DNA of 64,000 bases from G963677085 sp963677085 (GCA_963677085.2 CAXXFH010000004.1:4154001-4218000); one strand, 5' to 3'. Shown: positions 7,190 to 16,004, numbered from the stretch's first letter. Notes: a model not told the origin generated them from the sequence alone. Program-made: numbers and translations.

Positions 7190-9253
7190 CTACCCCCGGT
7201 CCAGATGCCGCTTGGCTCGGGCAATCGCCGTCAGCGGAAAGTAGTGGCGGTACATGTTGTAATTGATCATGAACGCCCGAGAGAGTTCGATGCCTTGGTC
7301 GAGCGTTGCCCGTTTGGCTCGCAAGTCGGCCCGAGCACCGAAGCCGTAGCCCGGGAAGCCGGTGCCCGTGTAATACGGCTCGTCCCACGTACCGTTGCGC
7401 TGTTGCGACAACAGGTAGTCGACGCCGTGGCGGATGACGTCGTCGTAGTGATGCGTGTCGACCGATAACAACGCCACGAGTGCCCAGGCGGTTTGCGAAG
7501 CCGTGCTGGGGCCAATGCCACGGAGCGAGTCGTCCATGTACGATGCACAACTCTCGCCCCAGCCGTCGTCGTCGTTTTGATGGGCGGCAATCCAGTCGGC
7601 CGCCCGACGGATATAAGTGGCACTGGTGTCTTCGCCAATGGCGGCCAGCGCAGGCAGTACGGCCGCCGTGCCGTAGATGTGGTTCACGCCCCAGCGACCG
7701 AACCAACTGCCGTCGGCCTCCTGCTCGCTCTTTATGTAGCGGGTCGCTCGGGCAACGGCCGGGTAATCGCTTCGGTAACCCAACAGGGCCAGGGCCTCGA
7801 TCACATGGGCCGTTACGTCGACGCTCGGAGGGTCGAGCATCTCGCCGAAATCGCTGAACGGGATCTTGGTGACCAGCTGGCTCGTGTTGTTGCGATCGAA
7901 GGCCGCCCAACCGCCGCCCGAACATTGCAGCGCCAGCATCCACGGCACCGCGCGACCGATTGCCTCATCAATCCGCGCCGCAGTGGTCGAACTGGCATCG
8001 AGCGTACGACGCACCCGCGCGAGCACTGCCAGTGCCACGGCCGTGTCGTCGACGTCAGGATAGCGCAGGTTCGCCCGTTCAAAGGCCCAACCGCCGCTGG
8101 GGGTTCCGCGCGGCACGCCCATTTGCCAATCTCCGTCGGCGGTGACCTGTTGGTCGAGCAGCCAAGCTAGAGCCTTGTCGAACGACGACGCTGCCGTGTT
8201 GTCCACTGAAGACTCTTCCGTCTGGCGGCAATCCAGCAACGCTTGCATCGACAACAGCGTATCCCACACGGGCGATTCGCTGGCTTGCAGATAAACGGCC
8301 CCGTCGCGCTCGTACGACCAATGGGCGTCGAACGCCTTCAGGCCGTTGGCCAGAACCGGGTGATCGAGCGGATAGCCTTCGCTCTTCAACGCCAGCAACG
8401 AATAGATCCACGGCGGTTGGATTCCGCTCCAGGCGCCGTCGGCCTCTTGGTGCTTGATGATCCACTCCAGGCATAGGCGAACGGCCGTTTTACGCCCGGG
8501 TTGCCAGGGCATGCGCCCGTAGAGTTGCAGCAACCGGTCGATGGCGTGGAACACGCTTTCCCAGGAACATAGGCCGTGGTGGCGGGGCAGCCGGTAGTCG
8601 AACTGCTGGCGTCCTTCGGGAAACAGTTCGTCGAGTCGCTGACCCTGCGGCAAACGTCGCACGGGGCGCCGGGCTGAAAGCAGGGCGATCGGCAACATCG
8701 TGGCCCGAGCCCAAGAAGCAAAACGGTAAACGTTCAGCGGGCACCACTTGGGCAGATAAATCAACTCCGGCGGCAGCACCGGCGTGGTCGACCAAGGCCA
8801 CTCGCCGATCAGTGCCAGCCAATACCGAGTGAACACCCGAACGCCGCGCAACCCGCCGTGGTCGAAAATCCACTGCCGGGTGAGTTGAAGTCGCTCGTCG
8901 TCGGCCGAGAAACCGGCGGCCCGAAGTGCTGCGTAGCACTCCACGGTGGCATTGATGTCACCGGCCGGGGCATCGTAGTAGACCTCCCACGAGCCGTCGC
9001 TACGCTGTTCGCGGAGAATGTTACTGACGACACCGTCGTACTTCGGGTCGTCGTCGACCCCCAAGAAGTGCATGGCCAGTACCCATTGGGCTTCCATGCA
9101 GGAGTTCGACTGGAGCATGCCAACCCAATAGCCCTCGGGCAATTGTTCACCAAGCAACCAGTCGATGGCCCGACGGATGCCCTCGTCGAGCCGGGCGGTG
9201 GTTGCCTCAGCGGCGGCCAAAACGGCCGTTTGTTGGGTAGGAATCGCTGACAC
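7190..9253 (-). CDS. shc: Squalene-hopene cyclase
   Basis: About 687 residues, the usual family size. The protein cyclises squalene to hopene/hopanol for hopanoid membrane lipids. The catalytic aspartate motif DVDDTA is present (YPDVDDTAVALAVL). Repeated QW-type motifs are visible, for example REQRSDGSWEVYY, EADGAWSGIQPP, VTADGDWQMG, CSGGGWAAFDRN, EADGSWFGRWG, NDDDGWGES and QQRNGTWDE. The start is uncertain: I prefer the GTG at 9253, which has GGAG nine bases upstream and follows the leader. The reading frame remains open to 9511, but that part lies over a perfect 20-bp inverted repeat (9370-9389 / 9441-9460). No squalene synthase genes (hpnCDE) are in the window. Confidence 0.95.
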   Translation of the reverse strand: MSAIPTQQTAVLAAAEATTARLDEGIRRAIDWLLGEQLPEGYWVGMLQSNSCMEAQWVLAMHFLGVDDDPKYDGVVSNILREQRSDGSWEVYYDAPAGDINATVECYAALRAAGFSADDERLQLTRQWIFDHGGLRGVRVFTRYWLALIGEWPWSTTPVLPPELIYLPKWCPLNVYRFASWARATMLPIALLSARRPVRRLPQGQRLDELFPEGRQQFDYRLPRHHGLCSWESVFHAIDRLLQLYGRMPWQPGRKTAVRLCLEWIIKHQEADGAWSGIQPPWIYSLLALKSEGYPLDHPVLANGLKAFDAHWSYERDGAVYLQASESPVWDTLLSMQALLDCRQTEESSVDNTAASSFDKALAWLLDQQVTADGDWQMGVPRGTPSGGWAFERANLRYPDVDDTAVALAVLARVRRTLDASSTTAARIDEAIGRAVPWMLALQCSGGGWAAFDRNNTSQLVTKIPFSDFGEMLDPPSVDVTAHVIEALALLGYRSDYPAVARATRYIKSEQEADGSWFGRWGVNHIYGTAAVLPALAAIGEDTSATYIRRAADWIAAHQNDDDGWGESCASYMDDSLRGIGPSTASQTAWALVALLSVDTHHYDDVIRHGVDYLLSQQRNGTWDEPYYTGTGFPGYGFGARADLRAKRATLDQGIELSRAFMINYNMYRHYFPLTAIARAKRHLDRG

Positions 9254-9369
9254 GTCCTTGTGCTCCAAAGGCAGGGGCTTCGTGCGCTCCAATGGGAAAA
9301 CAATATTGTAGTGCAAGGCGATGGTAAGCCGCAACCGAGTGGGGGAGAACTGCGGGGGAATCCGTTCCC

Positions 9370-9460
9370 CTCGCCCCCCTCGTTCCCAAACCACTCCCTG
9401 CAACTCATTGCAGCTTGTTAACTCGTTCCAAAGCTCCGGCTTGGGAACGAGGGGGGCGAG
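9370..9460. repeat. Perfect 20-bp inverted repeat in the shc leader
   Basis: CTCGCCCCCCTCGTTCCCAA at 9370-9389 is repeated exactly in inverted orientation at 9441-9460 around a 51-base loop. In RNA it would form a very stable hairpin 117 bases or more upstream of the chosen shc start. The arm sequence GTTCCCAA/TTGGGAACGAGG is related to the GGGAACGAGG words of family E, so it may be a mobile palindrome rather than a dedicated regulator. Confidence 0.7.
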
Positions 9461-9860
9461 TGTCTGGCGAGGCGACACACCTCGTTCGGTTGGTTCACTT
9501 GTGCGCCACAAAAAAGTCGCAGGTTATCGCGACAAAAAGACACCTCCTCAGGTGGCGTGTTGATTTTCGCCAAATAGCTAGCTAAAAATGGCGGGCATCT
9601 GCCTTATGTTGCGGCACGGAGTGTTTAGCTTTTGTGAATTCCCTGACCGCCACTGAAATGCGATTGCAGTGCCCGCAACAAGTGCTACACTATTCGTTTT
9701 ACGTCCTGCCTAGGTTTGTCGGGCAACCGCCGCTGGTTTCGACCAGTTGTTCGGCATGTTACCGAAGGCGGCTCCGGAAGACGGTGATTTGCGAAAGCCG
9801 GTGATTTGCGGAAGACGGGACTGTCGATAGACGTCGCGGGGCGGTTTCCGCCGCCAAGCA

Positions 9861-9909
9861 AATTGGTGCTACCGCATCGAGGTGCGAACCCGCTCCCGTT
9901 GGTCGCTGG
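9861..9909 (+). repeat. Dispersed repeat family B (copy 1)
   Basis: AATTGGTGCTACCGCA (9861-9876) and CCGCTCCCGTTGGTCGCTGG (9890-9909) occur in the same order and spacing class as in the MITE-like element near 21595-21643. The core GCGACCAACGGGAGC, or its complement, also occurs at 15684, 25494, 42468 and 43425. Confidence 0.7.
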
Positions 9910-10055
9910 AAGTTTTGCTCGCGAAGCAAACCTCTCGAGGTTTGTGATGTGGAGTCGTCCTTCCATTGAGTGTCGTGTCTTGGCGGTGGCCTATGGGCAA
10001 ACTCTTCTGCCGAGTTCCCGGCACGCGTTACCCCGGCTCGAATTAAGGATTTTTC

Positions 10056-10595
10056 ATGAGTGCAGATGAAGGAAAATGCGTCTGTTGCCAGGAGTTGTCC
10101 GAGGAGGAACTGCTGGCCAAATTGGACGACGTCCTGGCCGACTACCGGGATGTCCCTGGAGCTTTGATTCCCGTGCTCCAGATCGCCCAGGCTATGTTCG
10201 GCTACCTCCCCGAGACGGCCCTGAAGCGGATCGCCGTGGCGCTGAATAAGTCATACAGCGAGGTGGCCGGTGTTGTCGGGTTCTACTCGTTCTTCACCAC
10301 CGTGCCGCGTGGAAAACACATCGTGCGAGTGTGCCTGGGAACGGCCTGCTACGTGCGTGGCGGCAAGCAGGTATTGGAGACGCTCAAAGATCTGTTGGAC
10401 ATCGAAGTGGGTGAAACCACGGCCGACCGCAACTTCTCGCTCGACGTGGGGCGTTGTTTCGGCGCCTGTGGCTTGGCTCCCGTGGTGATGATCGACGACG
10501 ACGTACACCAAAGCGTGCGGCCGACAAAACTCGCCAAGATCCTCGAACAGTATCGCGAAACGCAGTCCGTTAGTGCGACGGGAGGTCAGCCGTGA
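10056..10595 (+). CDS. hydC: NuoE/HydC-like [2Fe-2S] subunit of an electron-transfer complex
   Basis: The protein has 179 residues and belongs to the thioredoxin-like [2Fe-2S] ferredoxin family (complex I 24-kDa/NuoE, HydC, HndA). A four-cysteine cluster site is seen as CLGTACYVRGG (C-X4-C) plus CFGACGLAP (C-X3-C). The N-terminal helical part (LIPVLQIAQAMFGYLPETAL, VVGFYSFFTTVPRGKH) is typical. The ATG at 10056 has AAGGA eight bases upstream. The gene ends in GTGA, its TGA overlapping the GTG of the next gene, so all three subunits are probably made from one transcript. It most likely relays electrons to or from the FMN subunit. An N-terminal CVCCQ extra cysteine cluster is unusual but of unknown meaning. 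Confidence 0.93.
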   Translation: MSADEGKCVCCQELSEEELLAKLDDVLADYRDVPGALIPVLQIAQAMFGYLPETALKRIAVALNKSYSEVAGVVGFYSFFTTVPRGKHIVRVCLGTACYVRGGKQVLETLKDLLDIEVGETTADRNFSLDVGRCFGACGLAPVVMIDDDVHQSVRPTKLAKILEQYRETQSVSATGGQP

Positions 10596-13500
10596 CGAAA
10601 ACGATTGCCAACATGGAAGAACTGACCGCACTGCGCGACCGCGTGGTTGCTGCCCAGAATAAATTGGCCAAAACGGACCACAAGCAGATCCGCTTGTGTG
10701 TGGGAGCCAGTTGCATCGCCTCGGGTGCGTTGCAGTTGAAGGCCCGCCTGGAAGAAGAAATTGCCAACCGGGGACTGGGCGAGAAGGTGTCGATCATCGA
10801 GACCGGCTGCCTGGGGCCCTGTTCGGCCGGGCCGGCAATGATCGTCGACGGCGTCTTTTACGAGCAGGTTCAGGTGGAAGATTGCCGCGATATCGTGGCC
10901 GAGCATTTGGCCAAGGGAAAAGTCGTCGACCGGCTTACCCACAAGCGGCCCGATGGTCGCGACGTGCCCAACACCCAGGACATGGACTTCTTCAAGCGGC
11001 AGACGAAGATCGTGCTGCGAAACTGCGGCACGATCGACCCGCAGGATATCGAACAATACATCGCCCGCGACGGCTACCAAAGCCTGGCCAAGGTACTTTC
11101 GGAGAACGATCCCGAAGCGGTGATCGACACGCTGAAGGCCTCCGGGCTGCGAGGGCGTGGTGGTGCCGGGTTTAAGACTTGGGCCAAGTGGATGTTTACC
11201 CGAAACGCCGAAGGCGACGTGAAATACGTCGTCTGCAACGCCGACGAAGGCGACCCCGGCGCGTTCATGGATCGCAGCATTCTCGAAGGCGATCCCCATA
11301 GCCTGATCGAGGGCATGGCCATCGCCGCGGTCACTGTTGGGGCCGCCAAGGGTTTCATTTACGTTCGGGCCGAATATCCGCTGGCCGTCGAACGCTTGGA
11401 AATCGCTCTGAAGCAGGCCAAAGAGCGCGGGCTGTTGGGCAAGAACATCCTGGGCAGTGGGTTCAGCTTCGACCTGGAAATTCGCATGGGCTCGGGCGCC
11501 TTCGTGTGTGGCGAAGAAACGGCCTTGTTGACCTCGATCGAAGGCAACCGCGGCGAACCGCGTCCCCGGCCTCCGTTTCCAGCACAAAAGGGCTTGTGGG
11601 ATAAACCCACGCTGTTGAACAACGTGGAGACCTACGCCAACGTGGCGGCGATCGTCTTCAACGGCGGCGAGTGGTATGCCCAATATGGCACGGAAAAGAG
11701 CCGTGGGACCAAGGTCTTCGCGCTGGCCGGAACGATCAAAAACTCCGGGCTAGTCGAAGTGCCTGTGGGCATGGCCCTTGGCGATCTGATCTACGACATC
11801 GGCGGCGGAATCCTCTCGAGTAAGCCTTTCAAGGCGGCACAAATCGGTGGTCCCTCGGGCGGTTGCATCCCGCGGCAACACCTCAACGTGTCGCTCGACT
11901 ACGAATCGCTCTCCGAGTTGGGCGCGATCATGGGCTCCGGCGGCCTGATCGTCATGGACGAAGACAGCTGCATGGTCGACGTCGCCCGTTACTTCCTCGA
12001 ATTCGTCCAAGAAGAATCGTGCGGCAAATGCGTACCGTGTCGCGTGGGCACGAAGCGGATGCTGGAAATCCTCCAACGCATCTGCGACGGCAAAGGCGAG
12101 GAGGCCGACGTCGATCGGCTCATCGAGCTGGGCGAGATGATCAAAGACTCGTCGCTGTGCGGCTTAGGCCAAACGGCTCCCAACCCGGTGCTGTCGACGA
12201 TTCGCCACTTCGGTCACGAGTACATCGAGCACATCCGCGACAAACGATGCCGCGCGGGCGTGTGTGCGGCCCTGGTCGAGGCACCCTGTTCGAGTGCCTG
12301 CCCGGCCGAAGTCGACATTCCAGGTTTCGTCTCCCTGGTAGCAGAAAAGCGCTATGCCGAGGCCCTGCGGCTGCACCGCGAACGCAACCCGTTCGCGGCC
12401 GTTTGCTCGCGGGTGTGCTTCCACACGTGCGAAGACAAATGCCGGCGATCGACGGTCGACGCGCCCGTGTCGATTCGCGGAATCAAACGCTTTATGGTCG
12501 ACCAGGAAGTGACCATGCAGGTGCCCGAGGTCCGCGAAAACGAGAAAAACGCCAAGCGGCAGATTGCCATCGTCGGCGCCGGACCGGCCGGTTTGTCGTG
12601 TGCCTACTTCCTCGCTCGGCTCGGCTACCGGCCCACGGTATACGAAGCCGAGCCGCGTCCCGGCGGGATGCTCGTGCAAGCGATTCCGGCTTACCGTTTG
12701 CCGCGAGAAATCGTCGCCCGCGAAGTCCGCATGATTGAAAACATGGGCGTGCGGATTCTGACCGACATGCGACTGGGCCGCGACTTCACGCTCAAATCGC
12801 TTCGGGCCGAAGGTTGCGAGGCGGTGTTCCTGGGCGTGGGGGCACCGGGCGGCGTGGGCCTTGGTATTCCTGGCGAAGATGCCGAAGAAATTACTGACGC
12901 CCTGTCGTTCCTGCGAACCTACAACCTTCGTGGTTCGGTGCCGGTGGGCAAACAGGTGGTGGTCGTCGGCGGCGGCAATTCGGCGATCGACGCCGCTCGA
13001 ACGGCCATTCGCTTAGGCGCGGAAAAGGTGACGGTCGTGTACCGTCGCAGCCGCGAGGTGATGCCGGCCTATCGTGAGGAAATTGACGAAGCCTTGTCCG
13101 AAGGCGTCGAACTGCGATTGCTGACCGCGCCGATCGAAGTGCTCACCGAGGATAAACGCGTGGTGGGTGTGAAATGTATGCCCATGCAATTGGGTGAGTT
13201 CGATCGTTCCGGACGCCGCCGACCGAAAGAAGGCGGCGAGGCGTTTATCATTCCGGCCGACCATGTGTTGGTGGCGGTGGGGCAATCGCTCGATCCGCAG
13301 AAGATCTGCGACGGAATCGATCTGGCAACACGCAATAACACCTTCATCATGGCCGATCCGGTTTCGGGTCAGACTTCCGAGAAGTGGATCTTCGCCGGCG
13401 GCGACGCCGCGGTGGGACCATCGTCGGTTGTCGAAGCAGTGGCCCACGGTGAACGGGCGGCCATGGGAATCGACCAGTATCTGACGGGCGAAAACCACGC

Positions 13501-13747
13501 CTTTTGGCGGGCGACGCAAGAGGTCGATACCTACTTCGACCCCGATGCCGAGCCGACCGACCAGGCGCGAGAAATGCTCGAACTGATACCAGTCGAGCGG
13601 CGCCGAAACAACTTCGACGAAGTGGAACAGCCGTGGCGTGAAGCGGTCGCCGTACGGCAGGCATGTCGATGCCTGCGATGCGACTACGGAAAACGCGAGT
13701 GCGGCGCAACGACCAACGGCATGGAGGTGGCACATGATTACCCGTGA
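10592..13747 (+). CDS. hydB: NuoF/HydB-like diaphorase subunit fused to a GltD/NfnB-type FAD-NAD(P) oxidoreductase
   Basis: The protein has 1051 residues, against about 600 for ordinary HydB. Domains in order: an N-terminal thioredoxin-like [2Fe-2S] domain (CVGASC at about 36-41, CLGPC near 75); the NuoF FMN/NADH core (GRGGAGF near 188, CNADEGD near 215); and the [4Fe-4S] motif SCGKCVPCRVG near 476. A second module follows: the GltD-type N-terminal cluster region (CSSACPAEVDIPGF near 565, CSRVCFHTCEDKCRR near 610), FAD-binding GAGPAGLS near 661, NAD(P)-binding VVVVGGGNSAIDAA near 793 and FAGGDAAVGPSSV near 934. Start GTG 10592 has GGAGGT seven bases upstream. The layout suggests NAD(H) and a second pyridine nucleotide both meet the hydrogenase subunit, possibly by flavin-based bifurcation. 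That mechanism is inferred. Confidence 0.93.
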   Translation: MTKTIANMEELTALRDRVVAAQNKLAKTDHKQIRLCVGASCIASGALQLKARLEEEIANRGLGEKVSIIETGCLGPCSAGPAMIVDGVFYEQVQVEDCRDIVAEHLAKGKVVDRLTHKRPDGRDVPNTQDMDFFKRQTKIVLRNCGTIDPQDIEQYIARDGYQSLAKVLSENDPEAVIDTLKASGLRGRGGAGFKTWAKWMFTRNAEGDVKYVVCNADEGDPGAFMDRSILEGDPHSLIEGMAIAAVTVGAAKGFIYVRAEYPLAVERLEIALKQAKERGLLGKNILGSGFSFDLEIRMGSGAFVCGEETALLTSIEGNRGEPRPRPPFPAQKGLWDKPTLLNNVETYANVAAIVFNGGEWYAQYGTEKSRGTKVFALAGTIKNSGLVEVPVGMALGDLIYDIGGGILSSKPFKAAQIGGPSGGCIPRQHLNVSLDYESLSELGAIMGSGGLIVMDEDSCMVDVARYFLEFVQEESCGKCVPCRVGTKRMLEILQRICDGKGEEADVDRLIELGEMIKDSSLCGLGQTAPNPVLSTIRHFGHEYIEHIRDKRCRAGVCAALVEAPCSSACPAEVDIPGFVSLVAEKRYAEALRLHRERNPFAAVCSRVCFHTCEDKCRRSTVDAPVSIRGIKRFMVDQEVTMQVPEVRENEKNAKRQIAIVGAGPAGLSCAYFLARLGYRPTVYEAEPRPGGMLVQAIPAYRLPREIVAREVRMIENMGVRILTDMRLGRDFTLKSLRAEGCEAVFLGVGAPGGVGLGIPGEDAEEITDALSFLRTYNLRGSVPVGKQVVVVGGGNSAIDAARTAIRLGAEKVTVVYRRSREVMPAYREEIDEALSEGVELRLLTAPIEVLTEDKRVVGVKCMPMQLGEFDRSGRRRPKEGGEAFIIPADHVLVAVGQSLDPQKICDGIDLATRNNTFIMADPVSGQTSEKWIFAGGDAAVGPSSVVEAVAHGERAAMGIDQYLTGENHAFWRATQEVDTYFDPDAEPTDQAREMLELIPVERRRNNFDEVEQPWREAVAVRQACRCLRCDYGKRECGATTNGMEVAHDYP

Positions 13748-15527
13748 GACGAAGATGGTCAAACTGAGCATCAATAAGATTCCTGTTGAGGTGCCCGAGG
13801 GAACGACGATCGTGCATGCCGCCAAGCAGGCCGGCATCCGAATTCCCACGATGTGCTACGTCGAAGGACTGCAAGCCATCGGTGCCTGCCGTGTTTGCGT
13901 GGTCGAAGTAGAAGGCGCTCGCAACTTGGTGGCCGCCTGTTCGATGCCCGTGACCGAAGGGATGGAGGTTTTCACCAACACCCGGCGGGTGCGCGAGTCG
14001 CGGCGGATGGTCGTCGAGTTGTTGCTTTCCGAGCACAACGGCGATTGCCAAACGTGCGACCGCAACGAGGACTGCGAATTGCAGGCCCTAGCCGCCGAGT
14101 TGGGAATTCGCGAGGTCGGTTTCGTGGGCGAGCGGACGCGCAAGCGGATCGACACCTCGACACCGGCATTGATTCGTGACAACGGCAAATGCATTAAGTG
14201 CCGCCGCTGCGTGAGCGTGTGTGGTGAGATGCAGAATGTGGGCGCCTTATTCCCGCAGAATCGCGGCTTCGAGACGGTCATCGGCCCGGCGTTCAGTCTT
14301 GATCTCGACGCGGTGTCCTGCGTGCAATGTGGTCAGTGTGCGGCCGTGTGTCCGGTGGGTGCGATTACCGAGCGCGACCAGATCGACGAGGTCTGGAACG
14401 CCATCGACGATCCGCACAAACACGTGGTCGTGCAAACGGCGCCCGCGATTCGGGCCGCCTTGGGCGAGTGTTTCGGCTACGCGCCGGGCACGCTGGTCAC
14501 CGGCAAAATGGTGGCCGCCCTACGTCGTCTCGGTTTCGACGCCGTGTTCGACACCAACTTCGCCGCCGACCTTACCATCATGGAGGAAGGCACCGAACTG
14601 CTCATGCGGTTGAAGAAGGCCCTGGTCGACAAGCAGGAAGTGGCCTTGCCGATGTTTACCAGTTGCTCGCCGGGTTGGATCAAGTTCATGGAGTACTACC
14701 ATCCCGACATGCTGCCGAATCTGTCGACCTGCAAGTCGCCGCAGCAGATGTTCGGGGCTGTGGCTAAAACCTACTACGCCGAAAAGCTGGGCAAGCGGCC
14801 CGAGGAGATTTTCGTGGCCTCGGTCATGCCCTGCACGGCGAAGAAGTTCGAATGCCAGCGTCCGGAAATGGACGACAGCGGCGTGCGCGACGTCGACGTG
14901 GTGCTCACCACGCGCGAACTCGGCAAGATGATCCGCTCGGCGGGGATCGAGTTCAAGGAACTTCTCGACGAAACGATGGACGCTCCCTTGGGGCTTTCGA
15001 CCGGAGCGGCCGACATCTTCGCCAACACGGGCGGAGTGATGGAGGCTGCGCTGCGTACGGCCTATGAGATCGTCACCGGACGCGAGCTGCCGATGAAGGA
15101 TCTTCACGTGCAGCCCGTCGCTGGACTGGAAGGCGTGAAAGAGGCCTCGGTTATGGTCGAGGATACGGTCGACGACTGGAAGTTCCTCGAAGGCGCCACG
15201 CTCAACGTGGCCGTCGCCCATGGGCTGAGCAACGCCCAGAAGGTGATCGCGGCCATTCGCTCGGGCGAAAAACAGTATCACTTCGTCGAAGTGATGACCT
15301 GCCCCGGCGGCTGCATTGGTGGCGGCGGCCAGCCGCGGTTCACCGACAACGCCATCCGCGAAGCGCGGATCGCGGCCATCTATCAGGAAGACGAAGGCAA
15401 AGAGCTTCGCAAGTCGCACGAAAACCCGGATGTCGAGAAGCTCTACGAGGAATTCCTCGGCAAGCCCTACGGCGAACGGTCGCACAAGCTGTTGCACACG
15501 AAGTACACGGCCCGGACGCGAGAATAG
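13734..15527 (+). CDS. hydA: [FeFe]-hydrogenase large subunit (HydA-like, with NuoG-type N-terminus)
   Basis: The protein has 597 residues. It has a [2Fe-2S] domain (CYVEGLQAIGACRVC near 41), a His-Cys [4Fe-4S] site (HNGDCQTC near 101) and two [4Fe-4S] motifs (CIKCRRCVSVC near 153, CVQCGQCAAVCP near 196). The H-cluster domain has L1 TSCSPGW near 310, L2 MPCTAKKFE near 365 and L3 EVMTCPGGCIGGGGQP near 519, then a small-subunit-like tail (DVEKLYEEFLGKPYGERSHK). L1 has Ser where many members have a second Cys. The ATG at 13734 follows GGAGGTGGCAC and overlaps the hydB end by 14 bases. It should reduce protons or oxidise H2 in the cytoplasm with HydB and HydC. No HydEFG maturase is in the window. 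Confidence 0.92.
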   Translation: MITRETKMVKLSINKIPVEVPEGTTIVHAAKQAGIRIPTMCYVEGLQAIGACRVCVVEVEGARNLVAACSMPVTEGMEVFTNTRRVRESRRMVVELLLSEHNGDCQTCDRNEDCELQALAAELGIREVGFVGERTRKRIDTSTPALIRDNGKCIKCRRCVSVCGEMQNVGALFPQNRGFETVIGPAFSLDLDAVSCVQCGQCAAVCPVGAITERDQIDEVWNAIDDPHKHVVVQTAPAIRAALGECFGYAPGTLVTGKMVAALRRLGFDAVFDTNFAADLTIMEEGTELLMRLKKALVDKQEVALPMFTSCSPGWIKFMEYYHPDMLPNLSTCKSPQQMFGAVAKTYYAEKLGKRPEEIFVASVMPCTAKKFECQRPEMDDSGVRDVDVVLTTRELGKMIRSAGIEFKELLDETMDAPLGLSTGAADIFANTGGVMEAALRTAYEIVTGRELPMKDLHVQPVAGLEGVKEASVMVEDTVDDWKFLEGATLNVAVAHGLSNAQKVIAAIRSGEKQYHFVEVMTCPGGCIGGGGQPRFTDNAIREARIAAIYQEDEGKELRKSHENPDVEKLYEEFLGKPYGERSHKLLHTKYTARTRE

Positions 15528-15549
15528 ACCGCCCGGTGGTAACACACAC

Positions 15550-15620
15550 CTCTCCCATCTCCCTTTCAGGGAGATGGGCCGGGGGTGAGGGTAGTGGATT
15601 TCTGATTTCGGATTGGGAAT
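15550..15620. repeat. Dispersed repeat family F (copy 1), hairpin plus tail
   Basis: A hairpin CCATCTCCCT-TTC-AGGGAGATGG is followed by GCCGGGGGTGAGGGTAG and TGGATTTCTGATTT. An inverted copy with the same order lies at 25677-25747 (TCAGAAATCCACTGCCCTCA, then CCCCCGGCCCC and a GAGGGAGAGG arm). No U-tract follows the hairpin, so it is not a good intrinsic terminator for the hydrogenase operon. Confidence 0.65.
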
Positions 15621-15682
15621 TTCTGATTGCTGCCGGTGGACTGTGCTACTTACTTCGAAGATCGTTAAGTTTTTGACAAAGA

Positions 15683-15856
15683 TTAGCGACCAACGGGAGC
15701 GGTTTGCACTTGATGGCCCCGCAACTGAAGTTCCATCGTGAGGCACCACTCGTAGATCGACTCAAGCAAACCAGGCCCTTTGTCCTTGTGGACCTCAATC
15801 GCCGCACCAATGACCTCATGGGTGATGCCAGAGGCTTCTGCAAACAGGACATGCAT
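15683..15856 (-). pseudogene. Truncated GxxExxY protein gene, cut at a family B repeat
   Basis: A 57-residue frame starts at ATG 15856, with AAGGA eight bases upstream. It reads MHVLFAEASGITHEVIGAAI, then EVHKDKGPGLLESIYEW and LTMELQLRGHQVQ, which is the N-terminal half of the GxxExxY family (normally about 120-130 residues). After QVQ the frame enters the family B repeat (complement of TAGCGACCAACGGGAGCGG at 15684-15702), reads TAPVGR and stops. The rest of the domain is missing in all frames nearby. It is probably a remnant produced by insertion of, or recombination at, the repeat. The frame is open to 16096, but that upstream part is not conserved-looking. Confidence 0.75.
15684..15702 (+). 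repeat. Dispersed repeat family B (copy 2) at the break point of the GxxExxY gene
   Basis: TAGCGACCAACGGGAGCGG matches the copy at 42469-42487 exactly and the complement of the copies at 9890 and 21624 closely. It supplies the stop codon of the truncated gene. Confidence 0.7.
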
Positions 15857-16004
15857 AACTCGTCCTTGCGGAAACAGAGGTAGCAGAGAAAGCATCTCCG
15901 TTATCTCTGTTGGCTCCTGTTCTGTCCACCCCCATCGCATATTCAACATGCCATCGGGCGCGTCTCTCATCGACCGCGGAAAGGGGAGGTTTTTTGAGTC
16001 ATCC

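Larger units (their letters stand above)
9254..10055. other. Long divergent intergenic region (shc / hydrogenase operon) with repeats
   Basis: This 802-base stretch has no supported gene. It contains the shc leader with a perfect inverted repeat (9370-9389 and 9441-9460), an AT-richer part around 9560-9690 that could hold promoters in both directions, and a family B repeat at 9861-9909. The predicted ORFs across it are Arg/Pro-rich shadows. Confidence 0.6.

Noticed and set aside
10586..11683. Minus-strand ORF of 365 residues over hydB
   Set aside because: Antisense shadow of the NuoF-like coding region, produced by GC-rich codon use.
15550..15578. Hairpin after hydA as an intrinsic terminator
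   Set aside because: No T-run follows the stem and the same sequence recurs elsewhere as repeat family F.
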